This document shows positions 34,404 through 43,080 of a stretch of 64,000 nucleotides of DNA, one piece after another. Location: contig JACKDX010000001.1 of the NCBI GenBank assembly GCA_020633325.1, positions 744,001-808,000 of the forward strand, read 5' to 3'. The position numbers and the translations under genes are program-made. Positions within the stretch are counted from its first letter, which is position 1. Each line of letters starts with the position of its first letter. Below the pieces are notes generated by a model that worked only from the letters and a program-made list of their open reading frames with translations, did not search any database and was not told where the DNA came from. The stretch comes from Myxococcales bacterium (GTDB lineage: Bacteria > Myxococcota_A > Polyangia > Polyangiales > GCA-016699535).

Positions 34404-36032
34404 CTAGTCTACGTCGGTGCGCACATCAATTTTATCTGCTGCTTCGGGAAAAATTTCGAGCGTGTCGCGTACGGCCGGATGCGCCAGGGCCTTTTGGCGA
34501 AGCTGTTCTTTATGCGCCTTGGTTTGGGCGCTCTTTCGTTGGACGATCGTCTCGTCGCCCGTTTGGCCTCGCTTAATTTGTACTTTGGGGCGCCGTTCAG
34601 CGCCGAGCTGCATCACAATTCCAGCAGCATCGGCGATGGCTTGGAGCGCCTCGGGGCTTTCGGCTTGGTGCGCATAGAAGGACTGCGTTTCAAAGGCGAT
34701 GAGCACGTGCTCGGGATCCATCCTGACAAGCGCTCCGTGCTCGAGTACTGCAGCCAGTGCTGGACGGGAGGCACGCACCTGATTGACGAGCTTCTCGAAA
34801 ATATCGATAGCATCCCCACTTGCCACTGACGCCGTCGGGTTCGCCGCAGGGGCCCTGACGGGCGGGGCCAGAGGGCGTGGTTGTTCACTGACGCCATGAG
34901 TTAAGCTATTAAGCTCCTCAAGCAGCTTCTGCATATCTTGTAAGGGAGGGGCGGATGCGATCTGTACGAGCCCCATCTCCACGTCTATGCGCGGCGCGCT
35001 TGAATGGGCCATAGCGTCGAGCAACGTCGAGAGCATACTGTAGGTGCGCTGCAGCTCCAGGCCGCCCGAGGAGCCAATGAGACGATGTGCGAGGTCCAGT
35101 TCCTCATCAGTCATGTCGACAAAATCACGCCTGTCGTCAAGCGTATGGAGCACGACGAGATCTCGCATGATGCCGAGAAGCTGTTTGAGTGTATGGGCAA
35201 GGTCCATCCCCTGTTCGCAAATGGTATTGATCAGACTGAGGGCGATGCCGGTGTTCCTCTTGAGAAGTGCCTCGGCAAGACTGAAAACGATATGGCGGTC
35301 GGCTATACCCAGCATTTTGGCCACCTCAGTGTGATCCAATCGACGCCCAGAAAAAGCGACGATCTGATCGAGCAAGGTAAGTGCATCGCGCAAGGAGCCA
35401 GCGGCTTCACGCGAAACCATCGCAATGGTGGCATCATCGGCATCGATGCCCTCGGCGTTTAGGATGTCTTTCACCCGTTGTGCGATGACGTTGGCGGGGA
35501 TGAGACGGTAATCATAACGCTGGCACCGCGAGCGAATCGTGATTGGGACTTTGTGCGCCTCAGTGGTGGCAAGCACAAATTTCACGTGCTCGGGAGGCTC
35601 TTCTAGGGTTTTGAGCAAGGCATTAAAAGCGCTATTCGAGAGCATATGGACTTCGTCCACGATAAGAATCTTGAACCGGTCACGGGCGGGCTGAAATGGT
35701 AATGTCTCTTGCAGCCGCCGCACGTCCTCGACGCTATTGTTGGAAGCGCCATCGATCTCGATCACGTCCATATCGACGCCGGCGGCGATTTCTGTGCATG
35801 CGTCACAGGCATTGCATGGCTCAGGCGCAGGGCCGTCTTTACAATTCAACGCTTTGGCTAAAATGCGTGCGGTGGTGGTTTTCCCCACGCCCCGCACGCC
35901 CGTTAGCAAAAACGCATGCGCAATGCGGCCAGTTTGAATGGCATTGGTGAGCGTCCGTGTGATGTGTTCCTGACCTACCAGGTCGGCAAACACCTGCGGG
36001 CGATACTTACGAGCGAATACAGTGTAGCTCAT
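34404..36032 (-). CDS. dnaX: DNA polymerase III, subunit gamma/tau
   Basis: 542 residues. It is the clamp-loader motor. The AAA+ domain has Walker A GVRGVGKTT (44-52), a zinc-binding cluster with CNACDAC, and VDEVHMLS with TLEEPPEHVKFVLATTE. The C-terminal third (after about 370) is Pro/Ala-rich and variable, as for tau. A short form by frameshifting was not sought. First gene of the dnaX-recR-sctV run. Confidence 0.96.
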   Translation of the reverse strand: MSYTVFARKYRPQVFADLVGQEHITRTLTNAIQTGRIAHAFLLTGVRGVGKTTTARILAKALNCKDGPAPEPCNACDACTEIAAGVDMDVIEIDGASNNSVEDVRRLQETLPFQPARDRFKILIVDEVHMLSNSAFNALLKTLEEPPEHVKFVLATTEAHKVPITIRSRCQRYDYRLIPANVIAQRVKDILNAEGIDADDATIAMVSREAAGSLRDALTLLDQIVAFSGRRLDHTEVAKMLGIADRHIVFSLAEALLKRNTGIALSLINTICEQGMDLAHTLKQLLGIMRDLVVLHTLDDRRDFVDMTDEELDLAHRLIGSSGGLELQRTYSMLSTLLDAMAHSSAPRIDVEMGLVQIASAPPLQDMQKLLEELNSLTHGVSEQPRPLAPPVRAPAANPTASVASGDAIDIFEKLVNQVRASRPALAAVLEHGALVRMDPEHVLIAFETQSFYAHQAESPEALQAIADAAGIVMQLGAERRPKVQIKRGQTGDETIVQRKSAQTKAHKEQLRQKALAHPAVRDTLEIFPEAADKIDVRTDVD

Positions 36033-36080
36033 GGCGACAATTTGTGGTAGCTATACTACTCTGCTAAAAGAGGTGCCAGC

Positions 36081-37085
36081 ATGGGTGTCCGGTGGCTTGT
36101 CTTTTTGTTGGTGGTTGGCTCGGCGACTGCGGTATTGGCACAAGATACCCAAACCCAAGCGAGACAGCATTTTCAAGAAGGCGTCCGCAAATTCGATGCC
36201 AGAGACTTCGATGCTGCGCTCCTTGAGTTCAAAGAAGCTTATCGGCTGAAGCCGCATCCCAGTGTGCTCGTCAATATGGCCAACTGTTATGAGCGGCTCG
36301 GAAAGCCCGTTGAGGCTGTCGAGCATTTTGAGCGCTACGTCGAGGAAGCCGGCAAAGCTTTGTCCGCCTCCGAGCAGCGAGAGATCAAGCGTACCATTGC
36401 GCGCTTGAATCGCAGCATTGGTACGCTTACGCTCGAGGTCTCACCGCCCAGCGCCAATGTGCGCATCAACGGACAACCCATGGCTCGCGAGGATGCGGGT
36501 GGATCCATGGCGTTGGCCGAAGGAGCCCACGTCCTTGAAATTGATGCCTCCGGCTACCTACCAGAGCGCCGCCAAATCGTCATTCGGGGCAAAGAGCGCA
36601 CGGTAGAGACGATTGCCCTCGCGCCTCGCCCCTCGAACGTGCCGTCTGTCGTGACGGCTACAAGTGACGAGGGCGCGATTGCGGGGGAAACCCTGCATCT
36701 CAGGCTCACCACGCCCGTGCTGGTTTCAGGGGGAATCACCGCGGCGCTGTTAGCAATTGCCATTACCACCGGCGCCCTCGCCCTCTCGGCGGACAGTGAC
36801 TTTGAGCATGCCCTTGAGGACGCACGGGATTCCAGTCTTGGGGATGCCCAACGACAACAAGCGGTTAAGGACGGCAGGGATGCGGCGGATCGGGCCAACA
36901 CATTGGCGACGGTTACGGATGTACTGTTGGTGGGGTCCCTAATCGGGGCCGGGGTGACCGCCTTTTTGCTTTTCTCAGAAGCAGAGCGCCGCCCGTATGG
37001 AGAGAAGACCGAAGCCAAACGCGTCGTAGCGAGTCCCTATATCGATATGCATCAGGCAGGCTTGATGCTGAGAGGGCGTTTTTAA
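36081..37085 (+). CDS. secreted TPR and PEGA domain protein
   Basis: 334 residues. A signal peptide ends VLA-Q. TPR units (residues 25-110, with ALLEFKEAYRLKPHPSVLV) are followed by a PEGA domain (about 113-175: GTLTLEVSPPSANVRING) and two hydrophobic helices near the C-terminus. A possible -10 TATACT is at 36052-36057. It is three bases before the next lipoprotein, so the two form an operon. Envelope location likely; function unknown. Confidence 0.8.
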   Translation: MGVRWLVFLLVVGSATAVLAQDTQTQARQHFQEGVRKFDARDFDAALLEFKEAYRLKPHPSVLVNMANCYERLGKPVEAVEHFERYVEEAGKALSASEQREIKRTIARLNRSIGTLTLEVSPPSANVRINGQPMAREDAGGSMALAEGAHVLEIDASGYLPERRQIVIRGKERTVETIALAPRPSNVPSVVTATSDEGAIAGETLHLRLTTPVLVSGGITAALLAIAITTGALALSADSDFEHALEDARDSSLGDAQRQQAVKDGRDAADRANTLATVTDVLLVGSLIGAGVTAFLLFSEAERRPYGEKTEAKRVVASPYIDMHQAGLMLRGRF

Positions 37086-37088
37086 CTC

Positions 37089-38471
37089 ATGAACACTTTT
37101 CGATGGATCTGGATACTCGCCCTGGTAGGCTGCAGCACAATCGTCGATGCCGACAAAGACCGATTAAACGATGCGGGCGTGCCAATCGGCTGCGATCCGG
37201 ACTGCGACGATGGCATCGACTGCACGGAAGATGAATGCGTCAACGACGTGTGCCAGCATCGTCCCTTGAGCAGTCGTTGTGACACAGGGTTCGTATGTGA
37301 TCCCAATGCATCCGGTTCCGGCTGCGTGCCTGGCGACTGTGGACTCGATTGTTCGCAGGCGCCCGATTGCCCGGAAGATAGTTGTTACGATTGCGATAGG
37401 GCAGGGTTTTGCAATTCCTCGGGTGACGGGTGTCTCTATCACTTGCGTGACGACGATAAAGACGGCCATGGCGTCGCTGAGGCGGCCGGTAACGACTGTA
37501 GTTTGATCGACCCGAACGGGGATGATTGCGACGATTCCAACCCAGCTCGGTATCCCGATCATCCTGAGGTGTGCGATGGTATCGATAACGATTGCGACGA
37601 CCAGGTCGACTTTACGGAGGCGACAGGCCAGTTTTGCCTAGGAGAGCTATGCGGTAATCCCATCGATGTCGCACTCACCGACGGAGTTTTCACGCATAAT
37701 GGCACGTTGATTTACTATCGAAAGAATTACAACGCAGGTCAGGATCCCTTCGGAACAAGCTGCGCGCCTAATACTGGGGCCGATCTGATATACCGCCTGA
37801 CTGTAAACAGCCCCATGGACATTCGCATCGAGGCTGAAGCGACCAGCAGTCCTGCCATCAATCCGATGCTTGCAGTAAGGAGCGCCGCAACCTGTACGTA
37901 CGGTTCAAGCGATTTTACGTTCAACAAAACTTGCCATGACAACATTAACGTTGCCGACCCATCGAGCCGCATATTTTTGCAAAGGTTTGGCGATACGGGA
38001 TCAAAGACGCTGTACATCATGCTTAAGGGATACGACAGTAGCGATACGGGCGATTTCGAGTTCAGGGTCACCGTAACGCCCAGCACGCCTCTGACCTGCA
38101 GCATCTCAAGCATTGATATCAGCGACGGAGGCCTTTTGATTGGGCAACTTGGAACTGATAACGCGCAGAGTGCGACTTCTGAATGCCTGGGCTCTGTGGG
38201 CAGCGGAGATACTGCCGCTCGGTTCGATGTCTCCCATACAGGCGTTCCGAGCTCCGGAGAAATACGCGCGGTGGCTTCGGACTTTTCCCCCGTCATTTAC
38301 ATGCGCGGTAGCTCCTGTGGCGGCAGTGAAACCGGTTGCGATGCATTAAACGAGGTAGCGTTGGACTTTGCATCCGAGAGCATTTCTCTCGCGTCCACCA
38401 ACTATGTAATGATTGACGGCGGCAGCGAGGACGACCTCTTCTTCCTCCGCTATATGCCACCAGAGCCCTGA
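37089..38471 (+). CDS. Cys-rich lipoprotein with MopE-like metal-binding repeat
   Basis: 460 residues. Lipobox LVGC (Cys15). The N-terminal 200 residues are rich in Cys and Asp and include the myxobacterial/MopE motif HPEVCDGIDNDCDDQVD with DDSNPARYP before it, which resembles calcium-binding type loops. The C-terminal half is beta-rich with two repeats of similar style (ADLIYRLTVNSPMDIRIEA...; DTAARFDVSHTG). It probably sits on the outer membrane. It follows the TPR/PEGA gene directly. Confidence 0.8.
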   Translation: MNTFRWIWILALVGCSTIVDADKDRLNDAGVPIGCDPDCDDGIDCTEDECVNDVCQHRPLSSRCDTGFVCDPNASGSGCVPGDCGLDCSQAPDCPEDSCYDCDRAGFCNSSGDGCLYHLRDDDKDGHGVAEAAGNDCSLIDPNGDDCDDSNPARYPDHPEVCDGIDNDCDDQVDFTEATGQFCLGELCGNPIDVALTDGVFTHNGTLIYYRKNYNAGQDPFGTSCAPNTGADLIYRLTVNSPMDIRIEAEATSSPAINPMLAVRSAATCTYGSSDFTFNKTCHDNINVADPSSRIFLQRFGDTGSKTLYIMLKGYDSSDTGDFEFRVTVTPSTPLTCSISSIDISDGGLLIGQLGTDNAQSATSECLGSVGSGDTAARFDVSHTGVPSSGEIRAVASDFSPVIYMRGSSCGGSETGCDALNEVALDFASESISLASTNYVMIDGGSEDDLFFLRYMPPEP

Positions 38472-38473
38472 GG

Positions 38474-39742
38474 TTATACGTCGAATTCGGCTTGTTCGAG
38501 GATTTCGCGCAGGCGGTAGAGAAAGCTGTTTCCGCCGACGCCATCGACAATGCGATGGTCGTAACTAAGCGCCATATGCATCACCGGATGGATGGCCATC
38601 AAATCCTGGTCGTCCTTTTCGATGACGACCACTCGCTTCTTGATCTCGCCAATCCGGAGAATCCCCACGTTAGGCTGCGAGATAATTGCACCGCCCACCA
38701 GGTTGCCCATTCGGCCTGGGTTAGAAATGGTGAACGTTTTTCCGGCGAGATCATCGGGGGTGAGCTTGCCGTCTCGGCTCCGTTCGGCGATCTCATCAAT
38801 GGCTTTGGCCAAGCCCCGTACGGAAAGTTCGTCGGCATGGCGGATGACGGGCACCACAAGCCCGTCGGGTGTATCGACGGCAATGCCGAGGTTGATGTCC
38901 TTGAGCAACACATAGGCATCCTCAAGCACCCGCGCGTTCAAAATGCGATATTCACGCAGGGCGCGTGCGCACGCGGCCGCGACAAACGCGAGGTATGTGA
39001 GATTGATGCCTTCGTTTTTTAGTTGTTTCTTCTGTGCATCCCTTAGGGCCGAGATACGATACAAGTCACATTCCGCGAAGGTGACCACCTGCGGTGCCAC
39101 CTGTTTGGAATAGAGCATGTGGTCGGCGATGATTCGCCGCCGGCGGCTAAAAGGCACTACTTCGTCGCCTGCCTTCTTCACATAAGGTGGTACCTTAAAA
39201 TGTGGGGTGCGGACGCCCTGAGCAGGGGAGGGCGGTGTATCCATGAGATCCGCGCGCGTGTGTTCGGCGCTACTGACTGATATTGCGGCAGTGCCCAGAA
39301 GCGCGCCCTGCTCGCGGGCTCTTTTGCGCACCGACGGCGTGGCATGCACTGGCGCGGCACTCTCCTCTGTCCGGACCGGTGGGGGCGGCTCGGGTACGAC
39401 TGGCTGTGAGGGGGTCTTCTTCTTTATAGCCTCAGCCGCGGGCACGGCCGGCTCGTCTGTTTTAGCGCCGGACTGCTTCTTAGTCTCGGAAGTCGCTTGG
39501 TCGCCTGCGGTTTCGTCGATTTCGCAAAGGTCTTCGCCCACAGCGACCGTTGCGCCCTCTTTCGCCAAAATCCTCGCTACGGTTCCCGATGCGGGCGCGG
39601 GCAGCTCGCTGTCAGCCTTGTCTGTCAACACCTCGACCAATGCTTGGTCCTTTTCGACGTGATCGCCTTCAGCGACAAGCCACTTACCGATGGTGCCCTC
39701 GAATACGCTTTCGCCCAACTGGGGCATACTCACCATTGTCAT
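38474..39742 (-). CDS. 2-oxo acid dehydrogenase complex E2, dihydrolipoamide acyltransferase
   Basis: 422 residues. An N-terminal lipoyl domain carries the lipoylation motif TDKAD; an Ala/Pro-rich linker, a peripheral subunit-binding domain (VRKRAREQG) and a catalytic domain ending SYDHRIVDG with active-site His and Asp follow. This is an E2 of the pyruvate, oxoglutarate or branched-chain type. No E1 or E3 is adjacent, so the complex is unclear. It converges with the MopE-like lipoprotein gene. Confidence 0.88.
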   Translation of the reverse strand: MTMVSMPQLGESVFEGTIGKWLVAEGDHVEKDQALVEVLTDKADSELPAPASGTVARILAKEGATVAVGEDLCEIDETAGDQATSETKKQSGAKTDEPAVPAAEAIKKKTPSQPVVPEPPPPVRTEESAAPVHATPSVRKRAREQGALLGTAAISVSSAEHTRADLMDTPPSPAQGVRTPHFKVPPYVKKAGDEVVPFSRRRRIIADHMLYSKQVAPQVVTFAECDLYRISALRDAQKKQLKNEGINLTYLAFVAAACARALREYRILNARVLEDAYVLLKDINLGIAVDTPDGLVVPVIRHADELSVRGLAKAIDEIAERSRDGKLTPDDLAGKTFTISNPGRMGNLVGGAIISQPNVGILRIGEIKKRVVVIEKDDQDLMAIHPVMHMALSYDHRIVDGVGGNSFLYRLREILEQAEFDV

Positions 39743-39896
39743 GCGAGGTTTCTAACGTCATTTCGCCGCCGGGGCAACAGGCATGCATTCTGAGGAAACG
39801 TGGGAGCATGTAGGTGCGTAAAGTGCTCATATGCTTGCATTTTTTTGCAATTGTGGCATCGTTAACATCTTCAGGGGAAACAGCGACGGGGGGCCT

Positions 39897-41168
39897 ATGC
39901 GTTGGGGTTATGTGGTAATGCTCGGGTTGATATTGAGCGCGTGCTCGGGGGACAAGAACGAAGGCTTTTTGGGCAATGCATGTGAAGGTGGTCCATCAGA
40001 AGGCGGTTGTGGGACCGCGTGTCGCGACAACGTCTCGGCCTGCGCGAACGGCCTTTACTGTGCTTCTGATGGAGTATGCCATGCAGACTGCAGCACAGAA
40101 CGCGAGATCGCCTGTGGGGCTGAGGGTTTAGCGTGCGCGAGCAATGGGCGGTGCGTGGATTTCGGAACCGACGGGGACGAGGTCTGCGGAAACGTCAAAA
40201 TCACGGGCGCCAATGTCAAACCCAACGCTATGCTGATCGTGGATCAGTCAGGCAGCATGACCACGAACAATTTTGGCTCCGAGACACGCTGGGACGCATT
40301 GCGTAGTTTGCTAATCGGTCCCCCAGCTGACCGTCCCTCCGGGTTGGTCTATGACCTACAAGATCAGGTCAAGTTCGGCTTTGCCTCTTATTCCGCACGA
40401 GCAGGTGACGATAACAAGCCGGCTCCGGGGACGGTATGTCCCATGCTGAACAACCCCGGCGACGACAACAACGCGCAATCGATTCTGGCGTTTCAGCCCA
40501 ATCACTACGACGCCATCCGGTCGTTTTACGAACCGGCGGGCACGATTGCCGAGACCCCGACAGGGGATGCTGTGACCGAAATCACCTCCCAAGTGGGTAA
40601 TGTGGCGGATTACGATGACCCGGTGATCTTTCTGCTGGCAACTGATGGAGAACCCGATCGCTGTGAACAGCTGAACCCCGGGTCGACAACTGCTAAAAAC
40701 GAAGTCATCCAGGCGGTCACCGCCGCGTTCACGTCGGGAATCAAGACGTTTGTCATCGCCATTGGAAACGAGGTGTCCAGCGGTCATGCCCAGGATGTGG
40801 CGGCAGCGGGTCAGGGCCTTGATCCCGAAGATTACCCGGACAAAGACCTTTTTTACCGACCTAGCACTGCCGACGCATTAGAAACAGATCTTCAAAATAT
40901 CATTCGCGGCGAGCGGCCGTGCACATTTACGATCGACGGCGAGATTAAGGATTTGGATCGCGCATGTGAAGGGTCGGTGCGTCTGTTTACCGAGGGTGAT
41001 CCCGACGGACAAGCGCTGGTGTGCGATGATGCCAATGGATGGCGCGCGGTCGATGGTCACACCGTGGAAATTCGCGGCCAAGCGTGCGCCGACTACCGCA
41101 GCAGCAATAACGCGACCGTCGAGGGAGTATTCCCTTGTGGCGTAGCCAGCGGTCCATTTGTGTTCTAA
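39897..41168 (+). CDS. von Willebrand factor A domain lipoprotein
   Basis: 423 residues from ATG 39897. Lipobox LSAC (Cys16), then a Cys-rich stretch (residues 29-97), then a VWA domain starting near 108 with the MIDAS motif DQSGS (116-120) and a second site ATDGEPD. VWA domains with intact MIDAS bind divalent metal and partner proteins. The C-terminal 100 residues hold more cysteines. Surface adhesion or sensing is a guess. ATG 39897 is preferred over an upstream ATG because it starts a proper signal peptide. Confidence 0.8.
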   Translation: MRWGYVVMLGLILSACSGDKNEGFLGNACEGGPSEGGCGTACRDNVSACANGLYCASDGVCHADCSTEREIACGAEGLACASNGRCVDFGTDGDEVCGNVKITGANVKPNAMLIVDQSGSMTTNNFGSETRWDALRSLLIGPPADRPSGLVYDLQDQVKFGFASYSARAGDDNKPAPGTVCPMLNNPGDDNNAQSILAFQPNHYDAIRSFYEPAGTIAETPTGDAVTEITSQVGNVADYDDPVIFLLATDGEPDRCEQLNPGSTTAKNEVIQAVTAAFTSGIKTFVIAIGNEVSSGHAQDVAAAGQGLDPEDYPDKDLFYRPSTADALETDLQNIIRGERPCTFTIDGEIKDLDRACEGSVRLFTEGDPDGQALVCDDANGWRAVDGHTVEIRGQACADYRSSNNATVEGVFPCGVASGPFVF

Positions 41169-41171
41169 GGG

Positions 41172-41244
41172 TGGGCCATGAAGGACTTGAACCTTCAGCC
41201 AATGGATTAAGAATCCACTGCTCTACCAGTTGAGCTAATGGCCC
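41172..41244 (-). tRNA. tRNA-Lys (CTT)
   Basis: Minus-strand cloverleaf with acceptor GGGCCAT/ATGGCCC, D-arm TAGCTCAACTGGTAGAGC and anticodon loop TTCTTAA (anticodon CTT). CCA is not encoded. First of three tRNA genes in a row. Confidence 0.95.
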
Positions 41245-41265
41245 GAAATGTCTCTGTCGCACGAG

Positions 41266-41339
<74 letters not shown>

Positions 41340-41365
41340 AACAGATCTATCCATGTCAAAGAGGG

Positions 41366-41438
41366 GGTGGGCGACGGGAATTGAACCCGCGACCACTGGA
41401 GCCACAATCCAGTGCTCTACCACTGAGCTACGCCCACC
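41366..41438 (-). tRNA. tRNA-His (GTG)
   Basis: Minus-strand cloverleaf with acceptor GTGGGCG/CGCCCAC and anticodon loop TTGTGGC (anticodon GTG). The base before the acceptor is G, able to pair with the discriminator C, as expected for tRNA-His. Confidence 0.95.
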
Positions 41439-41510
41439 GCAGCAAAGCGCGGCAAGTGTAGTCGTCCAAGCACAGAACACAAGGGGCGAAAACGCCTTAT
41501 AAATGCCGAT

Positions 41511-42869
41511 TTAGCTGAGGCCGTAATCTTTGATTTTGTAAAGAAGCGCGCGGTGGCTGATCTCTAGCAGGCGCGAGGCCGCAGTACGATTGCCTTTGGT
41601 TTTCTCCAGGGCGCGACGAATCAGGGCCTCTTCGATGTGTCGCACGGTCTTTTTGATGGATAGTTCTTTCCCAGAAAGAGCCAGCGCGACCGGGTCATGC
41701 CCTTCTCGGAGCCGGTCAGGAAGATCGTCCTCGCTCAGCACGTCATGCTCGGCAAGTACGCAAGCCCGCTCGATCACGTTTTCGAGCTCACGCACATTGC
41801 CCGGCCATGAGTAATCAATCAATAGCTTGAGGGTTCTGGGGCTCAGACCATGGATGCGGGTTCCCAAACGCTTGTTGCTCTTATCGATAAAGTGCTCGAT
41901 GAGTAACATCACGTCCTCCTTGCGATCTCGAAGCGGCGGAATCGCGATTTGTAAGACATTGAGGCGGTAGTAAAGGTCTTCGCGGAAATGTTTCTCTTCG
42001 ATTTCGCGCCGCAAGTCCCGCGTGGTTGCTGCGATGACTCTGACATCGACGCGCCTGTCCTCCACATCGCCCAAGCGTCGAATGATGTGTTCTTGCAATG
42101 CGCGAAGCAATTTAACCTGTAGCGCAAGTGGCATCTCGCCGATTTCATCGAGAAACAACGTGCCGCCATGTGCCTCCTCGAACAGGCCGCGCTTATCCAT
42201 GCTGGCATCGGTAAACGCCCCCCGCTTGTGGCCAAATAGCTCGCTCTCAAGCAGCGTTGCCGGAATCGCGCCACAGTTGACGGCCACAAACGGGCTGTTT
42301 TTTCGGGGGCCCTTGCGATGCAGCGCGCGTGCGACGAGCTCTTTGCCGGTACCACTTTCACCGGTGATGAGTACGGTTGTCTTGTACTCGGCAGCTTTGG
42401 TTATTGTTTTAAATACCTGCTCCATGTTTTCGCTTTTGGCGATCAGCTCATCGAACTGATGCTTTTTGCGCACGGCTTCGCGCAGTGCGCGGTTTTCGCG
42501 CCGTAGCGTCTCTCGCTCCTCGGCCTTGTGCAGCGCAATCAAGACCTCATCTTGCTTAAATGGCTTCGCCACGTAGTCGTAAGCGCCGGCCTTCATGGCT
42601 TCGATGGCCAAGTCCACCGAGCCATACGCGCTCATCACGATGACTGTGGCTACGGAGCTGCGCGCTTTAAGCTCACGACAGAGCTCAAGACCGCTCATAC
42701 CAGGCATGCGCACGTCGGCAAGCACAAAATCTGGCCCGAAGGTCTCAATGCGATCCAGCGCCTGTTCTGCGCTCGCAGCGGTCTCTACATCGTAGCCTTC
42801 TTTGCTGAGCAAGGTTCTCAAGACCAATCGTAGGTTCTCTTCATCATCAACCACCAGCACTCGGCGCAT
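41511..42869 (-). CDS. NtrC-family sigma-54-dependent response regulator
   Basis: 452 residues. A receiver domain (1-118) has the phosphorylatable Asp52 and Lys103. The AAA+ domain (about 145-375) has Walker A GESGTGKE (171-178) and GAFTDA (218-223), the loop that touches sigma-54. A Fis-type helix-turn-helix ends the protein (NRTAASRLLEISHRALLYKIKDYG). No sensor kinase is nearby. It is divergent from a pair of VWA lipoproteins preceded by a strong sigma-54-like promoter; these may be its targets. Confidence 0.93.
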   Translation of the reverse strand: MRRVLVVDDEENLRLVLRTLLSKEGYDVETAASAEQALDRIETFGPDFVLADVRMPGMSGLELCRELKARSSVATVIVMSAYGSVDLAIEAMKAGAYDYVAKPFKQDEVLIALHKAEERETLRRENRALREAVRKKHQFDELIAKSENMEQVFKTITKAAEYKTTVLITGESGTGKELVARALHRKGPRKNSPFVAVNCGAIPATLLESELFGHKRGAFTDASMDKRGLFEEAHGGTLFLDEIGEMPLALQVKLLRALQEHIIRRLGDVEDRRVDVRVIAATTRDLRREIEEKHFREDLYYRLNVLQIAIPPLRDRKEDVMLLIEHFIDKSNKRLGTRIHGLSPRTLKLLIDYSWPGNVRELENVIERACVLAEHDVLSEDDLPDRLREGHDPVALALSGKELSIKKTVRHIEEALIRRALEKTKGNRTAASRLLEISHRALLYKIKDYGLS

Positions 42870-43042
42870 CGGGCTATCTTAGAACTATTTGCGTACCCCT
42901 GACATCTAACGTGCATGCTATGTGGGTGTTAGGACGACAATTATGGCGTGCACTGTCTTGTTTTCATGTCATGTATGTCTTAGTTTCTCGTGAAACATGC
43001 CAATTTACAACTGCAGCGACAGGGAGCCGCGGGGCTTTTCTG

Positions 43043-43058
43043 TGGCGCAGGCTTTGCA
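43043..43058 (+). promoter_or_regulatory. sigma-54 (-24/-12) promoter candidate
   Basis: TGGCGCAGGCTTTGCA has TGGC and TTGCA in the right places with GG and GC exactly ten bases apart. It lies 22 bases before the start of the first VWA lipoprotein and between that gene and a divergent sigma-54 activator, which makes it more credible than its sequence alone. Confidence 0.6.
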
Positions 43059-43080
43059 TAGGATAGTATGCGTGCACACG

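Noticed and set aside
34026..34829. 267-residue open frame on the plus strand
   Set aside because: It is antisense to recR and the end of dnaX, both with full family motifs.
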